The notes below the pieces were generated by a model. The model was not told where the DNA came from, searched no databases, and was given only the letters and a program-made list of their open reading frames with translations. A stretch of 64,000 bases of DNA from Lumbricus rubellus (taxonomy: Eukaryota; Annelida; Clitellata; Crassiclitellata; Lumbricidae): assembly GCA_945859605.1 (NCBI GenBank), contig OX243815.1, forward strand, positions 27,029,301-27,093,300, in the 5' to 3' direction. Each line of letters begins with the position of its first letter. Position 1 is the first letter of the stretch. Below, piece after piece: positions 32,124 to 53,924 of this stretch. The translations under genes and the position numbers were made by a program.

Positions 32124-32850
32124 CCAGGATTGGATTCCCCCTAGAAAAATCGCGATGTAGTGCATACATGTAGGCCCAACTATCTAGGCCTACCATTCTT
32201 CTCCCCACGAGAAAAGTCAATGTGAAGAAACTCTCCCCCCCCCCCCACCCCAGAAAAACGAAGCCGTACTTGCGTCCATGCATAAACGGACATAATTATT
32301 ATTAAGTTTCTGAAAACTAGACGGAAAGACTAAACAAAATCATGAATTATATTTCCAGGGAAAATGGTATATTTTCGTAAGATTTTGACCGAAAGAGTAA
32401 CAAATTCATCACTTTTTCAGTAGTGGAATTGGTAGGCCTACATTTCTCGGAAAATTTTGACTAAAACGACTAAAAAAGTGACAGCATTTTCGATGAAGAT
32501 GTCGTCGGCGACCCAGCCGTCCGCTGAAAATGAAAATGTCCTGCCAAAATAGACTTTTTCTCGCCCCCGAACCACGCCCCCAGAAACCCGAACCCCCCCC
32601 CCCCCAAAGCAGAGGGACTAGATTATAAGCACTGGTCGATGAACTAATTGGAGGCCAGCATGTGCCACATAGCCTATGCATGATAATCTTGTGTGCCACC
32701 AGAGAAGTAAGTCCCGCCCATATTATACCTATAGGCGGCGATCGAGGAAATCGGAAATAGAATGGCAGTCTGCGTTGGCAACCTATATAGGCCTACTTAT
32801 GAGCGTATAGGCTAATATTCATGGCATATAGCTAGGCGTTTTATGGGCCT

Positions 32851-33054
32851 ACCCTTCAGACTTCAATATAACAGTTCGTTGCCTAGGTATATGCACGGGC
32901 CTATAGGTAAAAAAGAACGAAAACAATGACAGCATATATATAAAATACATGTATATATAATGACATAAATTATGCGTCGATGATGTCATTGTTTTCATTC
33001 TCTTTTTTACATAGGCCTATAGACCTAGGCAACGAACTGCTACATTGAAGGGTA
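32851..33054. repeat. Imperfect 200-bp palindrome
   Basis: Arms of about 75 bp share ACCCTTCA, CAGTTCGTTGCCTAGGT, CCTATAGG and AAAACAATGACA in mirrored order around an AT-rich centre of about 55 bp. It may be a fold-back MITE; a transcript would form a long hairpin. Confidence 0.75.
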
Positions 33055-33063
33055 TATAATATA

Positions 33064-33230
33064 CACCGTGATTCAAAAAAGTAAGCCAAATTGTTTTTCA
33101 TATTATCTCTAATGCCTGAAAACATATCACGCAATAATTTTCCAAATATTTAGAGAAGTGGGCCAAGAATATGATTCCAAACTTTCATGAGATAAAGTTG
33201 AACGGATAAAAGATATGAAACCAATACTCC
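33064..33230 (+). mobile_element. Solo end of the second Tc1/mariner family
   Basis: Starts CACCGTGATTCAAAAAAGTA after TA and follows the left end of the 43.4-kb element base by base (CCAAATATTTAGAGAAGTGG and beyond). The other end is absent; a different element begins at 33239. Confidence 0.8.
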
Positions 33231-33238
33231 TCCCATCA

Positions 33239-33670
33239 AGGGCGGATACAGAAACTTTGGACGGAGGGGGGGCAAAAAATTTAGGTCTTGGGTCCGGGAA
33301 AAAAATTTGGCCTTTTTTTAGTCATCCGGCGGCCAAATTTTCGGGAAAATAATACCATTTTGTCCAACAAAAAAGTTGATGACCTTTTTTTAAATCATCC
33401 GACCAAATTTTCGGGAAAATAATACCATTTTTGTCCGCCAAAAAAGTTGATGACCTTTTTTTAGTCCTCATATTCATTCTAGAAAAACATGCCATTTCCA
33501 AATGGGAGGGGGGGCCGCAATGCATGGACATTTCTTAATAGGGGGGGGGCAAATTGTACGATATATACATTGTTCCACAGCATGTTCAATCCAAATGGGG
33601 GGGCCACGATGCATGGGAATTCTAAATGAGGGGGCAATGGCCGGATAAGCCCCCCTGGATCCGCCTCTGG
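33239..33670. mobile_element. MITE with CAAGGGCGGATACAG-type ends
   Basis: Left AAGGGCGGATACAGAAA, right GGATCCGCCTCTGG. The interior repeats a module of about 70 bp with AAAAAAGTTGATGACC twice. A relative is at 34894-35039. Confidence 0.65.
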
Positions 33671-33923
33671 TCTGGGGGTAATTGTCCAGGAATAATTGTT
33701 CTAGAACCAACAGTAAGAGCTCAATAAAACGAATAATTCATTCATTCATTCGGACATTTAAGTGCATTAAAGAAAATTACCCCGGACAATTACCCCAGGA
33801 CCAATTACCAATTACCCCGTCATCATTAGAAAGTCATCATTACATTTCAACTCCTTTTTATCATGCAGGAAGTAATTTAATTAGCATCTCTAATGACGTA
33901 CGTGTGTGGACCATAACAGTGTG

Positions 33924-34149
33924 CATAGGCGTACGGGAGATTTCAGCAGTGGGGGGTCAAAGATTTTACTTCTGCCCAAAAAATAAATCTCGTGGTGAGA
34001 AATACTATTTTTCCCAGACAAAAAAGTTGAAATATGTTGTGAAAATACAATTTTTTCGTATTTTCCCGGGTCTTTTTGCTCTAAAAACAGACTTGCCCGA
34101 AATTTGGGGTGGCATTTTACCCCTCTGGACCCCGCCTCGTACGCCTATG
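33924..34149. mobile_element. MITE with CATAGGCGTACG ends
   Basis: Left end CATAGGCGTACGGG, right end CGTACGCCTATG. AGTGTG flanks both ends, which may be part of a target duplication. Confidence 0.7.
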
Positions 34150-34544
34150 AGTGTGGCCCACAGCCTATGCTAATAGCGCTATTAGAGTAGGCCTAATTAA
34201 CTGTTGAGTGTTTTGTTCTTGTCTGACCTGCCTTAACGAGATCTGACGTTGCCACGTTGGTCTAAACCAACAAATTCTGGCTGAACCGACTGACTAATTA
34301 ATTAAATGGTGAATAATGTGACTGCCTTTCATTTGCTTCTTAATATTTGCTACACCGAAGTCGAGAGGCCCTAGGCTAGCCTGTAGGGGTGTGCGATGGT
34401 TAAGATCATGTTGAGAGTGCGATAGGTTGGAAATTCCCAATCTGCATAAATACAGAAAGTTGTTTCGATTTTCTGCTTCTCTTGCACCTGCTACCCAACT
34501 CACCTGCAGTATTAAAACAATGCCTACGGCCTAGTAGGCCTAAT

Positions 34545-34830
34545 GTCAGTGGTGATCGAGGTCAGACGGAAAAGGCTGATGATGATGGTTCTCTGCCCGA
34601 AGGCAGGTTCATTGGCTTTTACGCCCCTGGGGATGAGATGAGTGAGGTGGTTTCCCATTGCCTTTCCCACAGACAATGATGGGTAAGCAGCTTGCCCAAG
34701 GTCGCTCCGCAGCAGCTTGCGCCACCGCGTCCCACACGAGATATCTAAATCTCCGAATGTCAACTCCCAGCCCGGGGCTTGAACCGCGGTCCGTTGTAGC
34801 CTATCCAACAGACGAATGCTCCTTTCGCTT
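34545..34830 (-). mobile_element. SINE-like element of a second type
   Basis: Read on the - strand it has a B-box-like GCGGTTCAAGCCCCGG, a GGTGGCGCAAGC segment and GACCTTGGGCAAGCTGCTTA. These resemble parts of the SINE at 19.7 kb, but the rest differs. A tRNA-related retroposon is inferred. Confidence 0.5.
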
Positions 34831-34893
34831 ACCTCGCTTACCGGTGTAGCTAACTAGGCGGGCCAAATCATGTGCTCATAATTATACCGAGGA

Positions 34894-35039
34894 CAAGGGG
34901 CGGATACAGAAATGTTTGAAGGGGAGGCCAAAATGTTTGGTCTTGAGTCAAAAAATCAAACCTGATGGGAGTGACCACGTCCTGTGCAAATTCTGAATGG
35001 GATGGCATGGCCGGATTGACCCCGCTGGATCTGCCCCTG
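34894..35039. mobile_element. Short MITE, CAAGGGGCGGATACAG family
   Basis: Ends CAAGGGGCGGATACAG and GGATCTGCCCCTG. Flanks ACCGAGGA and GTCGAGGA match at 6 of 8 bases. Length 146 bp. Confidence 0.75.
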
Positions 35040-36537
35040 GTCGAGGATAGGAAAATGAGGTCGCTAGTATCTCACATCTCCTGGGTTAGCCTAAGGGATT
35101 GTAACGTTCTTCTGCATGTGTGTTTGCAGGTCGTTCTAGTCAGAGGCCTGGATAAATAATTTAAGAAACCTATTTGCCAATTACAAAATAAATCCTACGA
35201 CGCAATTCAGAAATCAATAGATTTCTTTAAATTATTTAGCCAGGGCTCTTAATATACATGTAAAGCGAAGGACTTGTGGCTTATAGCCTAAATGGCACCT
35301 GCATGTGAGAATCAATTAGGCAGCTGGCTAAACAGACATAATTTTATTATGAGGCTCAGACGACGAAAGCCCTGCTTCGTTGAACGTTCTGCAATCTGCA
35401 CATGACAAATATAGGCGGAATTAGGCACAGATAAAAGCCAACAAGTTCAACGATTGTGTACTTGACCGATAGGCCAGCGTTGAACTACACGACCGTGCTT
35501 GTAATGACTTGCAAAAACTACAAGCTATAACTTGGAGCATATATATAGAGTCTTATAGACCTACTATTGCAGATCTATAGGCTAGCTACTGGAGAATTCT
35601 TGAATGCAAACTGGTCTGTTCAGTTTGACCTTACAGTTTCAACTTCAGGGAGTTAATAATTAACTGATCCGGAGTTGACAGAAATTTCGCCATCGTAGGC
35701 ATAACATTTGAAGATAATTATAACGTGTAGGCCTATCCTGTTTGCCGATATTCACGCACTCGCATTAGGCCTATACGCACGTTAGGCTAGCTGCTATAGG
35801 CTTGGCATATGAACTTTGAGTCAACACACAATTCCTGAAGGCCTAAGCCTACACGAGATGTTCGGTTCACCAGTGCATGCAAAGCATAAATATAGTTGTA
35901 AGCCGTGCGAGCGATGAAAACAACTTGCCAGAAAGTTACCTGATCCTCATCCTCCTCTCCTGGCGGTCATTTCGCATCCATCCACCGCTGCTGCTGCAGG
36001 TCTCTGCAGCCCCTACAGGCGTCCGGGGAGGATCTCAGGCCGCTGCAACGGGCCTACACCAACTCTAAACGCCAGTAAACAAACGAACGGCTGACGGCGG
36101 CTCCCAGTTCTGGATTTGCGTCACTGATACGTACGGCCCCACGGATGCGGAATTAGCTCATCTGCAGCAGCAGCAACAACAACATCATCATACGCAGGAG
36201 CAGCTGAGCAGTTGCTCCAGTTTTCAAGGCTGCATCCTGGTTCCACCTCCTCTCACCTTGGAGGCCGCCAACCGCTCGTGTGTGTGTATACCTGTGCCGC
36301 AGCTTCCGCTCAAAGACGAAAGGCCAAAAAGTGACTTCAGTTTCATCATCCTGATATTTTCGTAGGTTGATTGCTCCTCATCTCTTTCTTTTTCTCTTCT
36401 TCCTCGATATATAAAACCGACAACTGATCATCGATCTAGGGTCGTCGATTGTAATTATCAGTTTAGGACAACGTTATAAGAATCGGAGATTTTGCTGTGT
36501 TCAATTAACAGTAGCCTGTTGTTGCTGCTGTAGCGCT

Positions 36538-36550
36538 ATGCCAGAACTAT
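36538..36550 (+). other. Possible leader exon end with a short upstream ORF
   Basis: ATGCCAGAACTAT is followed by a strong donor GTAAGTATGC at 36551. Joined to the acceptor at 37635 this ATG reads MPELWQR then TGA, and that stop overlaps the main ATG as ATGA (37643-37646). It therefore cannot encode the main protein, but it could be a short upstream ORF in a spliced leader. Exon use is inferred from splice signals only. Confidence 0.35.
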
Positions 36551-37642
36551 GTAAGTATGCATCTCAATTATTATTGCTGGATATACTTTCGACCCCTTAT
36601 TCACCCAAGGACGATGGGAGGGATGTTGATTGGTGTAGAGTAATGATGGCTGCTGTAGTTCATGGCTGACGGACTAAATGCAAGTCGATGACCGACGCTT
36701 CTGGAGTTCGAATCCTTGTCCAAATGACCTTGCTGTAAATTATTAAGCACACATGCAGCAGTCAACGGTGGCTACAACGAAGAGACGTTTGACTATCGAG
36801 CGATCACACCGTCCGTAGGTGATAGGCCCTAGGCCTACTCAGAGAACAATTCCTTCGGGCGGCGTTGGTGAAGGATTTCATCCGATAAATTCATTGACTG
36901 ATTATAGTGTAGGACTAGATCTATAACAGATTTCTGTGAAACCATCTGGATGTTCAGGTATTTTTTCTGTTTGCTTACGGAACATCATTTGATGTCTTCT
37001 GTTTTAGTGAGTACGTCTATTTTGAAGTAGGCCTACATGAACGGTCACCAGCGCGGCACTAGACTTTGTAATTAGTTGGCCCGGTATACGCCTAATTAAT
37101 CATCCATTGAACTTGCCACGCTTCAGTGACCTTGAGCGAGACTTTGAATGCATCTGCTTAAACTCCCGTCCGGTTGATGCAACTGCTTGCTCGTCTTTGT
37201 ACATATTAAAATACATAAATTTAAGGATTTCTGCATATAGGCCTTAGGCCTATACATGTTAAACTTCGTGCGTTTTCATGATAGGCTATTACAGTCATAG
37301 GCCCTACGGGCAAGTAGCATCCTTGATGTTGCTTAAAATATAAATTTGTTATGTTGTAGATTATAGGGCCTACATTAATAATAGGCTACATGCACGTAGT
37401 AAATATTCAGGACGCAGAACTTTACAGGTTTTAGGCTAACTATTGTTATGCAATTGCTTTGGTTGTGAGCTGAATGTATAGGCTTTGAGAGTTCTAACAT
37501 CAGTTCTGTTGCTTCACAGTTGAAAGGAATTAAAGTTCTCGAGGGTCTGGCAAATTCTTCACACGCCTATCGATGTAGGACGTGCATAAGTATGTACGTT
37601 GTTGTTTTCATTTCTTCTTCCTTCTGCTGCTGTAGGGCAAAG

Positions 37643-46094
<8,452 letters not shown>

Positions 46095-46340
46095 TGTAGA
46101 CCTAGACATATCTATAGGCCTATCTATAGATCCTTATAGGCCTACGATCGATATGGCAACCATGGTCCCACCTGCACAACGATTTAGACTGTTTACACGG
46201 CCGTGTATAATTTCACATGCGTAGCCTACAGGTATCTTAATTAGGGTACTAGGCCAGGTCACATCAAATTGTCCAATTGTTGGCTGTGCTAGTTAATCCG
46301 GTTGATGCTGGATACAGAATGGACAATCTTTGCCTTGATT

Positions 46341-46651
46341 CATGGGCGCCCGCAGACATTTTTGCAGGGGGGTTGGGGGCAAAGACAATGATCACGGTTG
46401 AATATTTTACCAAGAGCTTGAGAATGCAGAACATGAAATAACAACATGGATAGTTTTCACTTTTCAGAAAGGTGTTTGAACGTTTCACTTTGTGTATCGT
46501 TGGTATCAGTAGTGCTTTAGCGCAAAGAAATTTATTGAAACCGCAAAAGTGGGAGTTAAAAAAATGACCTGTGCCCATTTTCCAGGGGGTAGGGGGGTAG
46601 GTGGGAGGGGGGGGAAAGATCTCTCTTACCCCATATGTGTGGGCGCCCATG
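46341..46651. mobile_element. hAT-type MITE, CATGGGCGCCCGC family
   Basis: Left end CATGGGCGCCCGCA, right end TGGGCGCCCATG. Flanks CCTTGATT and CCCTGATT match at 7 of 8 bases. It is 247 bp past the ankyrin-repeat gene stop, so probably in or near its 3' UTR. Confidence 0.85.
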
Positions 46652-49600
46652 CCCTGATTGTTGCCCATCGCTATGCACAGTTAGGTTCAATACGACGCAA
46701 GGGCTTTCACACCTCAACCTATATATAGGACAATGCCTGATTCTACCCTTCCATGAAACATCTCATTATTATTCTGGACAGTTTGTAGTGGCTAGCAGCC
46801 GCAGCCTCGTTTTGCCATACATGCTGGACTTTCGCGTTTCTGCGTGTGAGTAATGTATGTATAATTATGTACATTATGTACATAAAGTGATTTGTAATGT
46901 GATTTGTAATGTATTGTGATAAAATGTTACTTATTCAGGGTTGTTGGTAATTCAAAGTTTGTTTTGTATATATATATTGTTATTATGTATTAAATTTATG
47001 CTGGCGTCTTAGGAGCAAGAAATCATGATCTATAAAACATCGGCGAGCGTAATTATATTAGAAAATGTGTTTAATTACACTTTGGAGTCTGATAGAAACT
47101 TGAATGCATGTGTATTATTGTAAACATTCGCAGTTACCTGATTTATATAATCTGTGCATAATAGGTAGGCCTAATTATCCTATTTTACCATCTTAGTGCC
47201 TGTGTTTTATTCACAAAGTATTGGACTGTCTTGAAAACGGCAAGGCCATCAAGTTTTACGGTTTATTTTGCAGTGTATTATATTTATTTAGGCATTTTGG
47301 AAATGACTCTTCAGTCTTCCTCACTTTCACCATAATTATGCTGTGTGCAAGAGTGCAAAGAATATAATTATGTATTGCTCACTAGTGCCTTCGTGTTGTC
47401 TATGTTAAGTCTCATAATTTATATAAGCCAGTGTTCTGTAGCATGTTCTATTGCTATGCACAGGGCTGACAGAGAAATTCGGGCCTATAAACCATCTAAC
47501 AATAGGCCTACAGGCCCTACAGTGCTGCTCAGATCTTTAATCTCTTTCAATTTAGCAGAGTCCATGAATTAAAAATTAGTGCTCACTTAAAAAAGATTAA
47601 CGCATGTGAGATGTGGATTTGGAGGAAGATGCAGAGAATATCTTGGAAAGAAAAAAGAACAAATGAGTGGGTGCGCACAGAAATTGGTATCGATATGGAT
47701 GAGATGGTATAAGTAAACAATGCTTGCGCAAGTCCATTTCTGATCAAATTCAACTTTCAAATAGGCCTAACAATGTTCCGTAATTTTCTTAAGCTTAATC
47801 TGTCACACTTGACTGACTTCTTGGAAATGACAAGATTGGAGAGAGAGGGGCAATAGTGTTTCATCAACATCTCCTTTTTGCATTAATAACCAATGTCCCA
47901 GAAGTCTACAAATATCAGATCAGATTTGTTCCAAGAAGAGTGTCCTAAATTGCATATCCATACTTTCTTCAGACAAAATAATTGCCCCATGTGTCTCAAT
48001 TTAAAAATATTTTTAGTCTTGAGGACAATAGAATAAAACCCGCTTCATCAAAAAAGTAAAACTTGACAACTAAGCCTTCAAAATAAACAGATTTCATTAT
48101 TGAACTACAAACGAAATGCCCATGAGCAACTCAAGAAAAGCACTAATGGATAATCAGAATTATTATCTGTAATCTATGATTAGTGGACAGGACATATCAG
48201 TTAAATGGTACATGTAAGCGATAGAAGCCAACTCTAACGACAAGCATCAATGCAGAATCACGGTGAATTTCATGATAATTAATTATTATAATCACCATCA
48301 CAATTGACAATTGATTACAGCCTATGCATAAAGTGCAAGTCTCCAAGACGACAAATAAGTCCTACTCATCAAGCTCTATAATGATATGCGATTATCTATC
48401 TATCTATGGTGTATGAAAGATACAAAACTTTCTAAAACAAGCAAGTGTCAAATCAGTGCGTACATAAACACTTGGGGGGTTTTGCACCATGCTGTGGACC
48501 AACATCATTTCTCACGTCGTTCACATAACAAACGACAATTTGAAAATATGTTCCAAATCATATTTGTGTTGAATCATACATATACAAATGTTGTAAATAT
48601 AGAATTTATGATAAATGTAGGCTACTATATTGCATGTCTTTAACGACAAGCGCTTCCACGACGACTTCATCTTCAAAGCAATATCCAGCTTACGAAGAAT
48701 CAGTTTTCAACAGTCACTAGAGCTGAAACATCAATGAATTGTATTGATTGGTCAGCATACTCTGTGAAGGCCACTTGAAGGGGCACTATATTTTTTTTTA
48801 AAAGAATGAATGAATATTGCTTAAAACAATTCTTTCACAAAATATAATTCAATGTGAAAGAACTAGTAATACAACAAAAAAGAAAGTAGTACCCCAAGAT
48901 CCCACACAATGTAGCAAGACAAAAGAAGACCCACAAGTGAGCACTGGCTGAAAGAACGATGCAATTCCTATGAAAACTTAACAAATAGAAGAACTCTTAA
49001 GAAAAGCATTACCCCCAATAAAAAGTCACTGTTCAATGTTCATATATATAATTTGAAATTCTGGAAGCACAAGCATGCATGCGAACTATGATTTGCAACA
49101 CCACGAACAATGGAAATGCACTCAAAAGCGAGGAATGCGATATAATCAAGAGGAGAAAATTAACAACTGAAAAATGAAGCTGATAAATAGAACGCCATAT
49201 TAATAGTTGAACCATTTCACGACTAAACCACAAGTGCATCTGTACTTAGTAGTGGCAGCCATTCGAATTAAAGCCCCGCTCCCAACCAACTGAAAAACCA
49301 ACACCCAGCAGCCATCTTGTAACTGCTAGACACATGATATAATCTGAATTCACGCTCAGTATTCACTGCGGTGCACCACCTTCAACTGTGGCCACACTCC
49401 ATCTGCTATCCATCCTCGGCTAGGCCAAGTTACATATGCTAAGTTATAATATAATGCGATTTAAAATGCCAAGTTCAAACTGCATTTTTAAACTGACAGA
49501 TGTATCAGTAATTGCAAATGCAATGTTTTATAAGCATCTAAAATGGTGATGATGCTAAAGATGTTGATGTATGTATGCACGTATGGGTAGTATGTACCAG

Positions 49601-51054
49601 ATGCTTTAATAGGCACCTTTAACGGTCTTGCAAAAACATTGCACAAGCTACCTGATTTCAAGTTTTCGTATAAATGGTCAGTAATCTATATCGAAAAGCA
49701 TTTGTTTAGAAAATAGGAACCAATGATAACGATGATAATTACACATGATAATCAAGAATTATTAGTAAAAGATGATAACAATAATACAAGTAAAAACAAC
49801 ACGAAATAATAACATTAGCAATAATTCTAATAACAGAAATAATAGCAGCTATAATTTTTTAAAGAAGCATACACATTTTTTCAATTCATGTAAACAGCAG
49901 GCAAGGTCACAGAAGAACAGCCTAACACAACTAACTCCAGGAAAAGAAAAATGACAAACGTACAAAAATACTGAAATCATATTACCATATTTTTTAACTT
50001 GTGTCAGAAAATGAACATGTACAACTTCAAACCTTCATGTGGTGTAACTCTGTCCCCTCCCTCTCTCATAACCCCCTCTCTCCTTCTCCCTCTCTCATCA
50101 TTTTGGGCACAGATGCCCAAATAATCATTTCTGATGGACAGAAGAAAAAATCACAAGCAAATGAATAAAAATGATAATCTAACATGTTTACAGCATGCAT
50201 ATTCAAGTCCACCTGTGAAATTTTACAGCATGATTTCAGTAAAATTGTTATCATATTCATTAATAACTACCTTAACTTCATATTAATTATAAATTTATAT
50301 TACCTTCTAAGCAATTTCATAAACATAAATCAAAAGGCCTGCTGATCAACGAAAAATATAAGTATTCTGAGAAAAATAACAATTTAAACAAAATTGTTTC
50401 TAATAAGATAAACCGTCTGCACAAAATGAATTCTTGTACGAATGATGAAATGTTGTGTTGATAGCTATTCTACATTAAAAGTTTCTTACTCATAACTGTT
50501 CAGGAAAAACTCATTACTGGTACTCATACAAACATTCAGATAAGATAAATTTTGAAAACCCAACCGCAGTGAATGACCAGTATGACCATTTATGAGATTA
50601 CGAGTAATGTACTTGCATTTAACAAGCGCCTCAAACTCACTATTTCTCACTGGCTTTCAAGCATCTTGACACCCAACTGCTCCTTACCTGGCAGCTGATT
50701 AACCATGCCACAGATCTGCATTTCTGATATGGCACATTATTAACTTCTCATAATAATAATAATGATTAAAATTACAAGAGATTCATGCAAAAATGTTGCT
50801 TAAAAGAGCGTTATTGTACTCCATAAATTCGAGTGATAATGGCCAGAAATTTCACTAATCTTAGTGGCTAATTTCACATTTGCTCCATTGTTGAAAAAAA
50901 CTCTTTGGTACAAACACATAATGTGCCGACTAACCGTCAGCACTTTGTGTGAAAATGGGCCTTCTGTGTAGTGATTTTTTTTATTACTGAATGACAGAAC
51001 TTTATGTTTAATTCTTTTTTCATACTGAATTGCCCAAGTTCATATACTACTAAG

Positions 51055-51125
51055 TTAACCCTTTAATGCTGGAGGGATTAGGATTTCCCATACCATTTAC
51101 TACCATCTCGGCATTAAAGGGTTAA
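51055..51125. mobile_element. 71-bp TTAA-flanked mini-palindrome, copy 1
   Basis: TTAACCCTTTAATGC and GCATTAAAGGGTTAA-like ends enclose about 40 bp containing CCCATACCATTTACTACCAT. TTAA at both edges is the piggyBac target signature. Confidence 0.75.
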
Positions 51126-53379
51126 TAAGGTTGACTCATCAGTGTTTTACAGGCTCTGCAAGACCTATTTGTATCACTACTGCTGGACTGGGATTTGCAT
51201 CTGAGTGTGGGTTTCTTGTAGGGGGTGCTATATATGGTAAATTCTTGAAATGAATGAATGTCATTCCAGTTGTTAACTTCTCGGTTGAAGGCACTCAATG
51301 GAGACTGCATTTGGTTTGTCAAACTAGAGAATTAGCAACATACAGATTTAAAGAATTTTTTTACAGACGCGGCTTAAAAGCGTCAGAAAGGTAAAAAATA
51401 TAACATAAAACTAGAAAATTTAATATCTGATATGTTTACTACAGTTGGGTGATCATGTACATTGTACACAGACTGTTTATCCTTCCATGTCAACTATTAG
51501 AAACGAAAATCATAAAGGCTAATAACTCAAAATAACCACCCAGTTGCACAAACTCACTACAACTCATTGACCTATATGGCAAAGACTTGCCTGTGTGCAT
51601 GACACATCACATTCAATATTCCTCATTTCTTTGGATCGTTAATTTAATTAAACTCATGATTGTCTACCATTTTTGGAATAATAAAATCTCAATTTAATGA
51701 ATGCTTTCACACAAAAAGACTGCAAAGCATAATCATGCACAACTCCTGATGATTTTTTCTATTTAAAAGTCACCAATGCCTTTCTGTGGCATTCCACCTA
51801 TAACAACCACCTTAGAACAAATATAAAAACCAATTCAATCAACCCAGACCAAGAAACAAAGTCTTAACAACATAATATGACAGGTAAGTCGTAACTACTT
51901 CCCCGGTAATTTTACTGAACTTTGTCGAACAGCTTTCCTACGTCTGCCAAAAATAAACTACTAACTTCAATAACAAAACAAAATAAATGTTTATATGCAT
52001 TTGGTCCCTTAAGATCATTGCTGCTCTGTGCAAAAGCATCATTCTACAACAAATCTTAATCATTCTCTGCGTGGAACTTGGTGTAGCTATCGCTACATCA
52101 AAAAACAAAGAAGACTGTGGTCTGCTAATCAACCAAAATTCAAACACAAACTAGTTTATCTTTTGCTGTGCACACACTGCACACTGCACAGCCTTAGCAT
52201 AGCAGCAAAACCTATTCTAGATTGATGCATTAAAATCAGTCAAACCTCCCAACACAGTAGAGAAATATATATTATTATATACCAGTAAATCTCAAAGACA
52301 AAGTAAATTCAAAACAAACTGCTAACTCATATTCATGATTCTGTAGGTTCAAACATTAAATTCCTGTTAAAGAAAACAAAAAAACTCATTTTTTTCTTGT
52401 ATGTTCAAAGAAAATACTAAAAACAAGGTGATTTCTATAAACGATTGTCAGATTGTAAATATTGAAGCTATTTGGCAATGCTTAGAGATAAAACAATAGT
52501 AAGGCACTCAGGTGTACTTCCCAGCCACTAAAACGATTGCCATGAAACATTGTATCTATAATAAATCAATGATAAATCATAACAACAAACTGTGCACATC
52601 TCCTGCAAACTTCGTCTAATAACTTACAACCAAACTCTCAACAAAATACCATTTAACCCTGTCAAGCTTGCCTAAGCAAATAACACTGCCCACCACAATA
52701 AAAGATGATAATAAAATAAGGTCCAATTAACTAAGGCCCATCAAACCGCACCTCATTAACACCATAGAGCTCTTCAAATTAAAGCAAACAACACCATGCC
52801 TCCAACTTACAGCCAAAGCAAGGGCAAAAGCTAACAACCATGGTTGAAAACAAGCCACGAAATGTAACAGCAGAGTTTTCCATAACCCTGCAACATGATT
52901 AAATGATAGCAAAATAAAGCCACACATTAAATCTAAACGAATTCCTACACTAAGGTTCCAAGCAAAGTCAAGAACATCCCAGTCATAACATCGAAAGGTA
53001 GTATTACACCGTGGCTCATTCACATCCGAGCTGTACGAAATGGAACGGATAGACTAGCAATGGTCCCGCTCTCCTGAGCCATTACACATCAAAACTAACG
53101 CAGAAAAAAGGTCCACACATCCAGCTCCACGACAACAACTGACAGAAACTCAAGAAAATTATGCTAATTATCATGAATAATTAATTATTGATCAGAGGCA
53201 CATTCAAGATGGCAAGGTCTGTGACAGCGGTGTATTTCAGCCACTACAGAAACTGACATTTAACTACATAAGCAGCACAAATGTGATATATATATTTAAA
53301 TGAAAAATGACTTGCAAAATGACTACCGGCAAACAGAGCAACCCAGCGATAACCAGAATCATCCGCAGAAACTCTACTT

Positions 53380-53452
53380 TTAAACCCTTTAATGCTGCGA
53401 TGATAGTACATGGTATGGGATATCCTATACCCTCTGGCATTAAAGGGTTAAA
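53380..53452. mobile_element. TTAA-flanked mini-palindrome, copy 2
   Basis: AAACCCTTTAATGC and GGCATTAAAGGGTTAA ends enclose GATAGTACATGGTATGGGAT. It lies about 325 bp past the ankyrin stop codon, so probably in its 3' UTR. Confidence 0.75.
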
Positions 53453-53774
53453 GCCAGTCCAATTTATTTCAGCCTCAGCCCTAAATATTGCCAATGCTGG
53501 ACGATGTCTACAGGTCTGCAATTCATCAAAACTTTCCTCAAATGGCACATCCACACTGCTAGTCCAGAGGGTTTCAACTAAAAAACAACAGGCAATGCAA
53601 AATGAACCAAAATTATACATCATCACCGAATCGGCAGCCACTACTTTACACGTCGGCACTAAATGGCATACTTCATAAACAATAATGATCATCCTATACA
53701 CTAACTAGGATCTGGTTCAGACGAAGTTTCTTACGACGCTTGGATCAGACGGCACACGTTGACAACGACGACGA

Positions 53775-53924
53775 CTACAGAGTTTCCGTTTCAATGTGCT
53801 GCTCTGTCGTCTTGACGATCATACGCCTGACGACCGTGCCGTCTTCAAGAGTTTCTTCTATCTCCTCGACGACGGTACCTGGGCTGGATGTGCCATCAGC
53901 ATCGGATACAGAGCCAGTTGACAC
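53775..53924 (-). CDS. ANK: Ankyrin last coding exon
   Basis: Fifty codons including the stop: VSTGSVSDADGTSSPGTVV, then EEIEETLEDGTVVRRMIVKT and TEQHIETETL. The acceptor is TTTGTCTACAG. The motif EExxEDGTVVRR echoes EEVLDDGTVVKRQ in the previous exon. Confidence 0.85.
   Translation of the reverse strand: MSTGSVSDADGTSSPGTVVEEIEETLEDGTVVRRMIVKTTEQHIETETL

Larger units (their letters stand above)
30400..36537. other. Gene-free, repeat-rich region before the ankyrin-repeat gene
   Basis: No coding exon could be supported. The region is a mosaic of MITEs (listed separately), a GC-dinucleotide stretch near 30930-31010, a 200-bp palindrome and frequent TAGGCCTA. The last few hundred bases hold a CAG/CAA-rich stretch (36164-36185) and probably the promoter and 5' UTR of the next gene. 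Confidence 0.6.
46095..53774. other. Region without recognised coding exons between the two convergent genes
   Basis: The small ankyrin-repeat gene ends at 46094 (+) and the large ankyrin gene ends at 53775 (-), so this is a convergent 3' junction. I recognise a MITE (46341-46651), SINE tails (48735-48815, 51160-51258) and two TTAA-flanked mini-palindromes. From about 47.6 kb the + strand is rich in A and C relative to T and G, as expected if a long U-rich 3' UTR of the - strand gene extends here, but its end cannot be fixed. Confidence 0.5.

Noticed and set aside
37520..37642. Upstream in-frame extension as part of the ankyrin-repeat protein
   Set aside because: A polypyrimidine tract and TGTAG acceptor sit at 37621-37635, so this stretch looks like intron; kept only as an alternative.
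52727..53701. Open frames of 98-145 codons near 52.7-53.7 kb
   Set aside because: No recognisable domain or splice partners. They lie past the ankyrin stop and one crosses a TTAA mini-palindrome; 3' UTR is more likely.
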